Source: Zygnema cylindricum (lineage: Eukaryota; Streptophyta; Zygnematophyceae; Zygnematales; Zygnemataceae). Taken from it: DNA of 64,000 nt. Below are positions 11,625 through 22,068 of the stretch, piece after piece (the first letter of the stretch is position 1; each line of letters opens with the position of its first letter). The notes beneath the pieces were generated by a model. It made no database searches and was not told the origin of the DNA. It saw only the letters and a list, made by a program, of their open reading frames with translations. The DNA is taken from assembly GCA_037447655.1 (NCBI GenBank), contig JBBHKE010002569.1:1-64000 (forward strand), written 5' to 3'. A program made the position numbers and the translations under genes.

Positions 11625-12802
11625 AGATCAATTTATATTGGTCAGTTTTATTGGTCAATGTTATTGGTCAACCAATCGGGTGATCTCACCGTTGTTTCCT
11701 TTTTAACTTGGACTTAACTTCGATTTTAACTTCGATTTTTAACTTTGATTTTAAATTGGAGTTAAAGTTCGATTTAAGTTCGATTTAATGGACTAAAAAC
11801 GGTGAAGGAACTTTCTCATATTATTCAACATTTGGTACTTTATTAGGTTTGTCAGCTTAGCATACTAATTAGGGTTTGCTAAGATGCTTGTTGCAAGGAA
11901 GAATTTAACAGTTGTAGTTCTAGGTTTTTTAAAAGTCAGTTTTTAGGGAAATGAATTGAAATGAAAGCGTACTCTAAAAAATGTGTCTTACTTTCAAGGT
12001 TAAATATCTTGTTAAAGTCTTCGTTTGTCGTTGTTGTTGTTATATTGTGTTAGGAGTCTACGATCAAGGTGGGATATGTATGTAAGACGAAGATTGGATC
12101 TAAAGGCATTTGTAAAATGTCCGGTTTTGTCTTTTTCTATGCATGTGTTTAATGTGGAACTTTGTCTTTTTTGGGTATAGTTGAAGAAAAGTTGTTACTA
12201 TGTTTTACTGTTCTCCTTTTTGTCTTGTCTACTCTTTAACTGACTTTTGTTTTCCTTCAAATCATAGCTCAATGAAGGCTTTAGCTACATGCTAAATTTG
12301 TATTAGATTGTAAATTAACACGTATAGTATAGTTTTTATGGTATATAGTGTTTCCGATTGTTTTCACGCATTTGAATTATGGTTCTTACTTTTAACTTCC
12401 ATATGATGACCTAAAAGTTTGACATAGTACGTGGCAAATGTACATTCATCATTTGCACATGCTTTTAAAATTGAGGATTGAAATTAGAATACTAGTTCTT
12501 ATTTTCCTTCGACAATACAATTTGGAGCATATTGCCAACTTCAACAAGCCAAAAAAAAAAAAAAAGTCAGAATGTTCCATTCTGTTTCTTTCTTTTTTAA
12601 ACATTATTTCGCCATTGAATTTCTCCAGCATTTAGCAGAAAGGTCCACAATTGTGACATTTTCGGTGTGACAAAATTTCAAAGTTTCACTTTTTAACCAA
12701 GGCTCGTGGCCAACACTTTTTGTGAGGGGATTGGGAGTTGTTAAAACAAGAGCACACATGTGTCACTCCCTCGGTGTTGAACCCCGTTACCAAGCTCCAT
12801 AG
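11625..12802. other. 3' flank of V-ATPase gene and intergenic DNA
   Basis: Directly after the stop are three TATTGGTCA repeats (11637-11682) and a run of diverged TTAACTTCGATTTT units (11705-11790), probably the 3' untranslated region. I could not fix a polyadenylation site. Nothing else is recognised. Confidence 0.5.
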
Positions 12803-13023
12803 CTACACGGTGTATCGCTATTATCGTAAAGGTCTTTTCTGCCACTCAAAACATCTCTTCTTTGCGCACCCTTGTCAGGTTGTTAATCCGACGGTGAGCA
12901 GCTTCAAGAAAGGACTCACCTTTCGATTGGAGGTCTCCAATAGTAAATCGGACTTGTGTGTACGGAGAAAAGATGATTTAAGTGGCGAAAAAACCTTTAC
13001 ACTAATAGCGATACACGGTGTAG
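12803..13023. mobile_element. 221-bp TA-flanked MITE
   Basis: The left end reads CTACACGGTGTATCGCTATT and the right end AATAGCGATACACGGTGTAG, an inverted repeat with one mismatch at the G/C of CACSGTG. TA lies immediately outside CACGGTG on each side, giving a TA target duplication. The interior is non-coding; a 155-codon frame that spans it has no recognisable domain. Confidence 0.8.
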
Positions 13024-14590
13024 ACTATGAAAGGTTTCACACCTTGGTCGTTCTTATGAATTTTCTCGGGTTGCTCAAGCTCTTCGGCCCATTACCTTAT
13101 CTTTCTGAAAGCAACTATCGAAGCTTTGTGTTTGCTACACCCCGTTACACTAGAAGACATCTTTTCATGTTGAGGTGCACAATCCTCTTGAACCATTTGA
13201 TTTGAAAAAAAGTTTGCCAAAAGGTTCAATCTTGTCCCTTCATCTATTGGTGGGAGGTTCGTTCCGGATGGTTAACAAACTCCTTCAAGATATATTTTCT
13301 TTTGAAACCCTATCTTAAGGCATTGATCTTTTATTCAAAGTGGCTTTTGAGATGGAAGACACATTCGTCATAATGTAAGATTGCTTCTCGTTGTGGCATG
13401 TCTTGTTGTTGTTTACGAGCCCGTTGGAGGGGTTTATCCAAAAGCCATAAGAAAAGTCCTTAACATTTTAGTGGCTTGCGTTAGGTGTTTGAAATTCCAA
13501 GGCCCATTCCATGACCGTTTTTTATTTCACCAATTTGTCGTTGCTCCCAAATGGGGTCGAGACGCAATTGTCCAAGGAGCTATTTTGGATTTATATCCAG
13601 ATTGGTTGATCTTTGCATGAGATGTGGCTAAAACTTCTAACCCAGTTAAACCTAATGTGTTTTTTTAAGACCTCAAACTTTCACTATCACCTCTAAATCA
13701 AATAACCCCTTTTGTTTTTGTTTTTTGCTTTAGGCCAAGCTCTATCATCTTCCCTCTTGGAGGTCCTTTGCATGATGTTGCCACCATCAAACATACGATT
13801 GACAGTCACCAAGGTGATCGGTGAAGAGCACTTTTTTTTCGCTTTGGCCCATCTTCAAGCTTCACTAGCACCAGCCACAACTTTTTCTGATTGTCTAGCC
13901 CTTTCGACCAGAAATGACACACATATTTGTCGAGTTGCACCAACGAGATTTTTAGGTAGTTGGCCTTTGATGGTGGCGCCTACCATTACCGCTCGTTTCA
14001 TTGTTGATAACGTCCCTATTCTAGCCCAAGTAGCCACTAAAGTGTAGGAATGTCTACAACTATTTCTTGAAGCTTTTTTCTCGTCTTGCGCACGACTATT
14101 GCTTCACGCTTGAAATCCCATCCCACCTTTTTGAACTCTCATTGTCAATAATGAATTTCATCTACAATAAGGCATATCAAAGGAACGAGCGTCCGTTGAA
14201 TTCGTAAATCTCTTAGAGGAGCCACCTTCTGCTCAATCGCGTGCTCTCTTGTGTTCTTAGTTAGGGCCAATGGTTTGTGCTTGACCGCAATCCATACCAT
14301 TTGTTTTGACTCTCCGTTTGACGCCTGAATGGTTTTGCTTCACCTATACGTTTGAGTTTCACCACTCATTTCTAGACTTATATCGTTTACATCGTTGCAC
14401 ACGTGCAGGGGGGCGTACTATTTTTTCGGTGCACATCCACGACCTTCGCAGTTGTGAACCTCAGTTTGTTAAGGTTGTGGATAGTTTTTTAGGTATTCAT
14501 CTTCAGGTATAATCAGGTAGAGACTAGTTCTAGTTAATGTTGGTAGATACTTATTTTAGTTAGCTTTTCTTATTTGGTTAGTCTTTTAGA
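13024..14590. other. No gene recognised
   Basis: Open frames at 13381-13620, 13712-14047 and 14306-14512 (+) have no recognisable domain and no plausible splicing between them. Base composition is more balanced than in the flanks, so this may be decayed coding or transposon DNA. Confidence 0.4.
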
Positions 14591-15604
14591 CTAAGGGCAC
14601 TTTCCCATGTGCTAAAGTTACAGTTATTTTCTGTCGTTTTCTTTTATAACTTGGAAAAAAAAGGAAAAAATCTGCAGCCGTACCAAAAAATTCAAAATTA
14701 CCACCGTACAAGTTGCGTTCCATTAAAACTTTAGCTGTACCGCAGTTTGTCGTCTATCGCGATGCAGTTTATCGTTTAGCGAGTTTCGACCCACTTTCGC
14801 GTCCTTCCAGATCATCTTCAAACTTTATATAAAATCACCTCGCGAGGTGATTTTAAATAAAGTTCCACGACGTGGGCGAATATGCATATGATTTCGCAAG
14901 CGTCGGAGGTTTTTGACAAAATTTTCCTCAAAAAAAATACCCACTGCACGTTTACAGCCTGTACGTACTTTTTTCCGTGTACCTTTTTCCGTACAGAGGA
15001 AGTGGAGGGGTCTCGACCAACGGACGCCATTTCGCAAAAGCGAAGTTTGTGAAGGCGCGCCTCTCTCTCTCCCTCTCCCACTACCGCGTCTATCTCACAA
15101 TTTTTGCAACGAAAAATGTCTATAATGGTATCAAATGAAAGATCTATGAAAACGATTTCTTTTGACTATCTTTGAGCTTATTTTGATGGCAGGTAGAGTA
15201 GGAAAAGACAAAAAACAACAATCGGGAAATCATGGCGGAAAGTTTTAGAAGTTGTGACGTGGGCGCTGTCATAGTTGAGCGTGACGCGCGTGACGTCACA
15301 ATGTCACAAACCCTAAACATCTGCAATACCTCCACGTCGACAATGTGGCGATATTGCGAAGTGACAGAAACTGTTCAACGTGAACGTGCGGGTGGACGTC
15401 TGAAATCGAAATTGAGTGGAAGTTTCGCAACATTTTGTGTACCGTTTATGTGTCACATGTTTCGTACACGTCTACGCTTGTCACTTTTTGAAGTAACAAG
15501 TTATTTGCGATTACATCGGAATGCTCATAAAGATGTACGGAGAATCTTCGCTAGAAACAAAGTTACAAGATTAAAGTTTCGGTTACATGGGAAAGTGCCC
15601 TTAG
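14591..15604. mobile_element. 1-kb element with 20-bp terminal inverted repeats
   Basis: CTAAGGGCACTTTCCCATGT at 14591-14610 is repeated as its exact reverse complement at 15585-15604. The interior has many GTAC-containing words and no recognised transposase. A target duplication is not evident (flanks TTTTAGA and CCGGAAT), so the superfamily is undetermined. Confidence 0.75.
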
Positions 15605-15675
15605 CCGGAATTTTTTCGACTCTTGTAGTCTTTCAATGCTTTTTTGTCTTGTTTTACCCTTCGTCCAATTGCTAG
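15232..15675 (+). CDS. Uncharacterised 147-codon open frame
   Basis: An ATG-initiated frame (MAESFRSCDVGAV...) without recognisable motif. It starts inside the inverted-repeat element and runs 71 bp past its right end before stopping, so it is not a clean transposon gene. It is rich in R, S and T with a hydrophobic C-terminal stretch (GIFSTLVVFQCFFVLFYP). It could be chance; no promoter or splice evidence. Confidence 0.15.
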   Translation: MAESFRSCDVGAVIVERDARDVTMSQTLNICNTSTSTMWRYCEVTETVQRERAGGRLKSKLSGSFATFCVPFMCHMFRTRLRLSLFEVTSYLRLHRNAHKDVRRIFARNKVTRLKFRLHGKVPLAGIFSTLVVFQCFFVLFYPSSNC

Positions 15676-16059
15676 TTTTTCAAAAAACAAAAAACAAAAC
15701 TTTATTAAGAAAAAGAAGTGGAATCTATCGCGTCAAAATGGTATTTCGACATGCACAAACTACAATACGTACAAAGCATAAACATTAAATATGTTTTCAA
15801 AGTGCGTGTCGTACGATAAATTATTGCTGTTCGATAAAAGTTATAAGTTATTTAAAGCAGTTCATAACTGTTCTATGATTAGCCAGCTCCTTTAGGAATC
15901 TCCATAACGGGACTGTAGTCATCAATCATCATTCCGCTGATAATATGATCAAAATTGGTACGAGCCACGACAAAATTGAAACAAAAATATCAGGATGTGA
16001 ATCCCCTAGAATAAAAAAAATTTATACTGAATGAAAATGTCAATTCAAAAATGCATCGC

Positions 16060-16205
16060 TTTGCCTCGTACGGTTAGTTATAAAAATCGGACGACCGCAG
16101 GCTATTTCGTACTCCACAGGTTTGGTGTTTCGTACGCTACATGTACGGTTCAGTACTCTGATCGGACGGCTGCAGGAAATTTCGTACTTCGCAAAGATAG
16201 TTTAA
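16060..16205 (+). repeat. Two-copy promoter repeat upstream of p23 gene
   Basis: Two diverged copies of about 75 bp share CGTACGGTT, ATCGGACG, GCAGG and ATTTCGTACT, ending about 360 bp before the p23 start codon. They may be promoter elements or part of a decayed transposon. Confidence 0.5.
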
Positions 16206-16266
16206 TGTACGGTAATATGTACTTTGCCTCTCTCCCGAACCTTCTACTTTCAAAGAATTCATATTT

Positions 16267-16275
16267 TTAGGGTTT
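16267..16275 (-). promoter_or_regulatory. Inverted telo-box TTAGGGTTT upstream of p23
   Basis: Exact complement of AAACCCTAA about 290 bp before the p23 ATG, followed by a pyrimidine-rich stretch that is probably leader. Function is inferred by analogy with plant housekeeping promoters. Confidence 0.35.
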
Positions 16276-16566
16276 TTTCAGGAATCTTTACGACAAAGAA
16301 GCTTCTTGAGCAATTTTTACTCCTCCACACCATAATTTCCCCTCCTTCACTCATTGCTCTCACCCTAAAATCGTTACTGAAGTCTCTCTCCTTTTTTTTT
16401 TTTTTCCCCCAATCCTTTTATACGTTACTTTCTGTCAACCTTTCAAACCGTTTTTTTTTTTGTTGTTTTTAAGTTTTTTTAGGCAGAAAAAAATATTATT
16501 ATCTGCAGGAGGTTTCGTAAACCTTTTTTGTTCGTGAAAGGAAAATTTATTTTCTAGTTTGAAGAA

Positions 16567-19500
16567 ATGAGGTATTATTGATTGCTGCAGTTTTTTCTTT
16601 TGTAATTTCATAATCTTAATCTCTGTTTCTTTAGGGTTTTAAATATTTTTGATGCAAGTTATATATTTATCACTTAAAATTATTTATTTTTCCTTAAGTA
16701 TAAATATACCTTTGTGTAGCAAAATATATTGTGTCATTGACATTGCTGAATGGTCATTTTATGGTAGTGGATTTGTTTTGTTTTTAGTTTCAGTTTTGTA
16801 TAATCATTAGACTATTAGTCTAATGCAAAGCTTTTTCTATCTTAACCTAAGGCCGGAAATGGTCTTATAAAATTTTAGGAATGTGACTGGGCCATGTTGT
16901 ATTTTAAGGAACACTAAATGAGGATGGTTATTAATTTCAGTTGAAAGTATTAGTGCTGTAATTACAGTTTTGTAATTGGTTTTGATTTTGTAAATTTATG
17001 ATTATAAACTGATTTATTTACATGCCTGAAAACTGGACAACATGGTTCATAAAGACAACAGAAGATGTTCCGTTTCAATTCTTCATACTTCACACAAGCT
17101 GTTATTATTCAATTTTTTATCAAATTATTATTGTTCTCGAATCATTATTCCTCGAATTATTACTTTCCTCGGTTGATTGTTTCTCGAATTATAATTCCGT
17201 CAACGATGACTCTTATGATTTTTTGAAATTCTTCCAATTATTAAACATTCCTCAAATCTGTAAAAGGTTGTCTTTTCTTTGAATGTCTATCTTATTACTT
17301 GGAGTCGCCACCCTGAAGTCGCTTGGGCCCAGCGGACTATATCATTATTAAATATACCCTCAAATTACTCTCAAATTTTTCTTCTATTGTTCCTCAATCT
17401 TTTTTGTTAAAGTTGACTTTTTGTTTACTGTATATTCTGGAGATCGTCTGGCCACAATAACTCCTCTCATTATTCCTTTTCCTTCTGTTACCGAGTACTC
17501 CTAATTCTGCATTATTTCTCTGACCATCGATTACTTCTCTCATTATTCTACACTTGTGTGACTATAAGTTGCTCCTCTCATTCTCCAATTGTCCCTTATT
17601 GACTATTGATTACTCGCTCCTTTTGTTATTCCTTATATGTCAGACTATTTGTTCCGTATTTTTGACTATTTTTTACTCCTCACATTGTTTCTTATTCCTC
17701 TGACTATTGATTACTCCTTTAATTGTTCCTTTATCCACTGACTGTTCGTTGCTCTTATTATTCCTTATTTGTCTGATTATTGATTATTCCTCTCATTGTT
17801 CCTTATTCCTTTGACTATTTAAAACTCCTCTATTGTTCCTTATTCCTCTGTCTATTGGTCACTCCTCTCATTATTCCTTGTTCCTCTGACAATTAACAAC
17901 TCCTCATTATTCTTTATTTGTCTGACTTTTGATTACTCCTCCTATTGTTCCTTATTCCTCTGTCTATTGATTACCCCTCTCATTATTCCTTATTTGTTTG
18001 ACTATTGATGACTCCTCTCATTGTTCCTTATTCCTTTGTTACTCCTCTCATTTTTCCTTATTCATCTGACTATTGATTACTCCTCTCATTGTTCCGTGTT
18101 CCTGTGACTAGGCATTTTTCCTTTCGTTATTTTTTATTCCCTGACTATTGATAACTCCTCATTATTCCTTGTTCCACTTTCTAATCATTTTTCCTCTCAT
18201 TATTCCTTATTCCTCTTGCTATTGGTAACTCATTATTCCTCATTTGTCTGACTATTGATTACTCTTCTTATTATTTGATTTCCCTCTGATTATTGATTAC
18301 TCTTCTCATTGTTCCGTTTTCCTTCCATTATTCATTGCTTACTGCCCTCATTATTCCTTAGTTATTGATTACATCTGTTTTTGTTTTTTTTCCTTTTTTC
18401 TGTTAATTATATCTCCCAACTATTGGACTACTTCTTTCGTTATTCCTTATTCAGCTGATTATTGATTTCTCCTCTCATGGTTCATTATTCCTATGACTGT
18501 TGATTAGTCCTCTCATTATTCCTTATTCTTACGACTATTGATCACTCTTCTCATTTTTCCTTGTTCCTCCGACTATTGATTTTTGACTGTTGATTACCCT
18601 CTTATTTTTCCTTATTCCTCTGACTATTGGTTACTTCTCTCATTCTCCCTTTTTCCCCTGATTATTGGTTCCTCCTCTCATTATATTTTATTCCTGACTA
18701 TTGTTTACTCCTCGCATTCTACATTATTCCATATTCATACATTTTATGTACATTATTTGGACATCTTATTTCAATATTCCAATATATTTTTCGGAGGTTT
18801 TATGGGCCCAATTATGTCTCAAACCATTCCTCAAATCAGTCATATAATCACAAAGTTTTGTATTTATTCCTTTAAGCTTGTTTTTCCGTTGTTTTCTTCA
18901 GTCGCCATCCAGAGGTCGTTTGGGCCCAGCGGAGTGATATAGTGTATTTGACGGTGGAGCTTCCCGATGCCAAGGACGCTAAAGTCAACGTGACTCCCGA
19001 GGGAGTGTTTACATACTCTGCAAAGAGCGGAACTGAAAACGTGCCGTACGAATTGGAGTTGCCCTTGTTCGGGCCCATTGACGTAGAGGTGAGTTTTTAA
19101 ACTTTAGTTTCCGTGTGAGTTTTTTAGTTTAGTTTAATTTCTTTGTTTTTTGTATCTCTTTCTGTTGTTTTAATTGAAGGGGAAGCAGCGTTGTAATATA
19201 GTATACTGTGTATTCCATTAGCGTTAATGTTTCTTTTGACACTTAAATCATGTTTTCTGCCTGCACACCTGTGGATTATTAGTCGGACGGTTGCGATTGA
19301 AAGATAAGGTTCTTACCTTTCTATTGGCAGTCTCTAAACAGAGATCGAATACGTGTGCTCAGAGTAGTTGATATAAGAGGGAAAAGAACTTTAATGCTAA
19401 TAATGATACAGGGTATATCTTTTAAAACAAAATCTGAGTAAGTCTGTGAGTTTTTACAAGGGAGGGGCGATGGGTGGTAGGAAGTTGCTCCTGCCTTGGC

Positions 19501-22068
19501 CATCCTTGTTAAAGAAATTACTGGGCTAGTAATCAAGGCAGTTTATGTCTGAAAGGTGTATTTTGTGTCAGAAAAGTTATATTTTGTATCAGAAAAGTTC
19601 AATTTTGTATCTGAAAAGTTTCATTACATGGCCAAGAAAATCCTTTTTATGTTTGAAAAAGTGTATTTATTGCAATTTCCGTTAAAGTCTTTGTCTGGCA
19701 TTGTGCATTTATGACTTAAAAAGTGTATATACGTTTTACAAAGTGTATGTTCTTACAAAGTGAAACCGGTTTCTTTTCTTTTCCTTTTTTTCTCTTTTCT
19801 TTTTCCGTTTTTTGCAGAGTAGTAAGCTGAGTGTTGGCTTACGGCACACATTTTGCGTTTTGTCGAAATCTGAGACAGGATGGTGGAAGAGACTATTGAA
19901 GGCCGAGGGAAAGTCTCCTCCCTATTTGAAGGTGGACTGGGACAAGTGGGTGGACGAAGATGAAGAGGCGGATGAAGTGCCAGGGGGAGGAGGAGGAGGA
20001 CCAGGCAACTTCGATCTCAGTTCGATGAATGACTTCTCGGTACGAATGGGGAAGGAGGGAGAGGGAGAGGTCTGAGAGAGGGAGAGGGGAGACAGGGGAG
20101 AGGGGGAGGGGAGAAAGAGAGAGAGAGGGGGGAAAGGATGTGAGGGTACCGCAGCTGCTGCCATACTTATATTTTGATCAATAGACATCTAGACGAAACC
20201 AGCCCGACCAAAATCGGCGGTCGATATGATGACACGATGGTAAATGTTATTCATTGAACAATCAATCATAGTTTAATTCCCTTTGGCGGCTTCATATTCA
20301 CGAGATAATATCCCTTTTTTTTATGTTGTGATATTCTGTTGTTTTCTTGTCATAGTAATGGGGATGATAAACAGAAGTTATTGTTTTTTTTTCTTTTTTG
20401 CAGAACTTTGGAGGGGGTGGCTTTGGAGGGGACCTTGGTGGTCTTGGTGGTCTTGGTGGTCTTGGTGGAGCCGGAATGGGAATGGGGATGGGAGGAGATG
20501 ACGAAGATGAAGAGGACGAAGGTAAGGTTTTTGAGGACTTGTAGAAAACAAAAACAGTCTTCGAGACATATCAGTTTTAGTTTAAGACGAATGTACGGTC
20601 TTGAGAATTGACAGGAAATTAAACCGTTTGAGGGAAGTTTCAGTTTCAGACGAAGGTAAAGTTTTCGACGACTGACAGGAATAGTGCAGTCGTAGGGTCG
20701 TAGGGGAATTTCAGTTCCATAGGCACATCTTTCTATTTGCTTCTTCACTCTGAAAAAGATAATCTCTCCATTTCAGGAATTTTGATGTTTTGAGTTAATA
20801 GTAAGGTAGAAAGACAGTGTTAACAGTTGGGTAGTCCGTAGTTGTTGCAACTTATTGGTTTGTGATGTTCATTTAACAGCCGGAGAGAGGTAGAGGAGTC
20901 TCGTGAGGAATTCTGGTTGGCTCTTGGCCTGGTTTAGGACAAAACCGAACCGGATCAAACGAAACTGGTATGTTTAGTGGTCTGGTTCTTGAAATTTGAA
21001 CCTGGTTAGAACCGATTTAGTCTTGGTATGGGCAGTGTTAGAAGAATATATTATTTTATAACACTAATATATGCCCCGGCTCGATCAAGCCAAGCCCAGT
21101 TTAAACTGATGTATGGTAGTAAGGTCCGTAAGAGTACGAGTTTTAGAGGCATGTGTGAATAAAAGTTCAGCGAAATAGGGCACTAATGTAGGAAAAAAAA
21201 ATGTAGTAAAATGTAATGTATTTAATGTATTTCCTATTGTACTTTGTAGGCTGTACAAAAATACTAATGCATGAACTCTAAATTTGACAAAATAACCTTG
21301 TTTTTGTTTTATAGTTTTAGGGTTGTTAACGGTTTAACAGTTTGACGGTTTGGTTCGGTGAAATCCACTGGTTTAGTTTGGTTTGGAATTTCTAAACTGG
21401 GTTTAGTTTGGTTTGGGGCAAAAACAAAGCCGAACTGAACTGAATGGACCGGACCCGACCCGATCCGAATTAAACCGAACCTTGCAATTTTTCGCCCCCC
21501 CCTTCTGTGTTCAACACGCGGCCCGTATCTTTTGGGTTTTTATTATTTGTTTTTGTTTTTTTAATATTAAAAAAACTAATAATAAATAACCCTAAACATA
21601 TATACCCTATTCAGATATTACGGCGCATGCACCCCGGTGCAGGCACATGCACAACCTGCACCCTCTGGGTGAGTCATGTAACGAACCTAGACTAAACCAC
21701 TCCTGAACTGAACTGAATCGAAGTGATCTGGTCCGAAGTACTAGACTGATCTGAACCAAACCGAATTGAGCTGAATTGAACCAATTGGAACCGACCGGAA
21801 CTGAACTGATCTGGAGCTAATTGGACCTAATTGGACCAAACTGAGTCAAACCCGGCTGAGTACTAATTCTATTTTCCCAGGCAACTGGGTAGGCGGTCTT
21901 TTTGCTTTCATTTACAGTTCCGGTCTTTTTTGTTTGAAACAGAGTGGTTTCGAGTGTGATAATAGATTTAACTTGGGATAAAAGTTCTTGTGAAAAAAAC
22001 TGACAAATGTTTTTTGTTTTTTTTTTGGTCTTTTTGCTTTACCAGAGCTTCAAGAGGTGGAGAAGTGA
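16567..22068 (+). CDS. p23-type Hsp90 co-chaperone (5 exons, 184 aa)
   Basis: A cytosolic CS-domain co-chaperone that binds ATP-bound Hsp90 and slows ATP hydrolysis. Exons: 16567-16571, 18902-19088, 19818-20039, 20404-20521, 22046-22068 (TGA). Only ATGAG lies in the first coding exon; joined to exon 2 it gives MSRHPEVVWAQR, matching plant p23 (MSRHPEVKWA). The CS domain covers about residues 3-110, with ELPDAKDAKVNV, PEGVFTYSAK, YELELPL, SKLSVGLRHTFCVLSK and GWWKRLLK. The family signature KVDWDKWVDEDEE follows. After it come a glycine stretch, a GGLGGLGGL and GMGMGMGG tail and a short acidic end, DDEDEEDEELQEVEK. Plant p23 proteins have the same layout, often with a longer Gly/Met tail. All introns are GT-AG and phases agree. 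The start rests on the ATGAG|GTATTA donor; no other ATG in phase was found. Confidence 0.92.
17299..17340 (+). pseudogene. Echo of p23 exon 2 in intron 1
   Basis: About 34 bp match the start of exon 2 (18900 onward) at 30 positions, encoding RHPEVAWAQR against the genuine RHPEVVWAQR. Three of the four substitutions are synonymous. Similarity starts upstream of the acceptor: AAACATTCCTCAAATCTGT near 17246 resembles AAACCATTCCTCAAATCAGT near 18820. It ends after CAGCGG. An AG directly precedes the copy; no donor follows, and the frame stays open to a TAA near 17410. It is either a decayed duplicate or an unused or poison exon. Confidence 0.75.
17450..18735 (+). repeat. Minisatellite of about 38-bp units in p23 intron 1
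   Basis: About thirty diverged units built from ATTCCTTATTCC, TCTGACTATTGATTA and CTCCTCTCATT fill most of intron 1 between the exon echo and exon 2. Units vary by substitution and small indels. There is no coding capacity. Confidence 0.9.
20054..20136 (+). repeat. GA-rich tract after p23 exon 3
   Basis: GGGAGA/GAGAG units start about 15 bp after the exon 3 donor (20040). Here the purine strand is the sense strand, unlike the other genes. Confidence 0.85.
20930..21865. repeat. Degenerate GAACC/GGTTC foldback-like repeat in p23 intron 4
   Basis: The middle (21330-21420) is rich in GGTTTGGTTCGG and GTTTAGTTTGG words; the right part (21430-21860) is rich in CCGAACTGAACTGAA, AACCAAACCGAA and CCGACCGGAAC words, the complementary sequence class. 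The block could fold back on itself. It resembles degenerate GAACC-type repeats of other plant genomes. No clear target duplication was seen. Confidence 0.6.

Noticed and set aside
12738-13205. A 155-codon + frame
   Set aside because: It runs through the TA-flanked MITE at 12803-13023 and has no recognisable domain.
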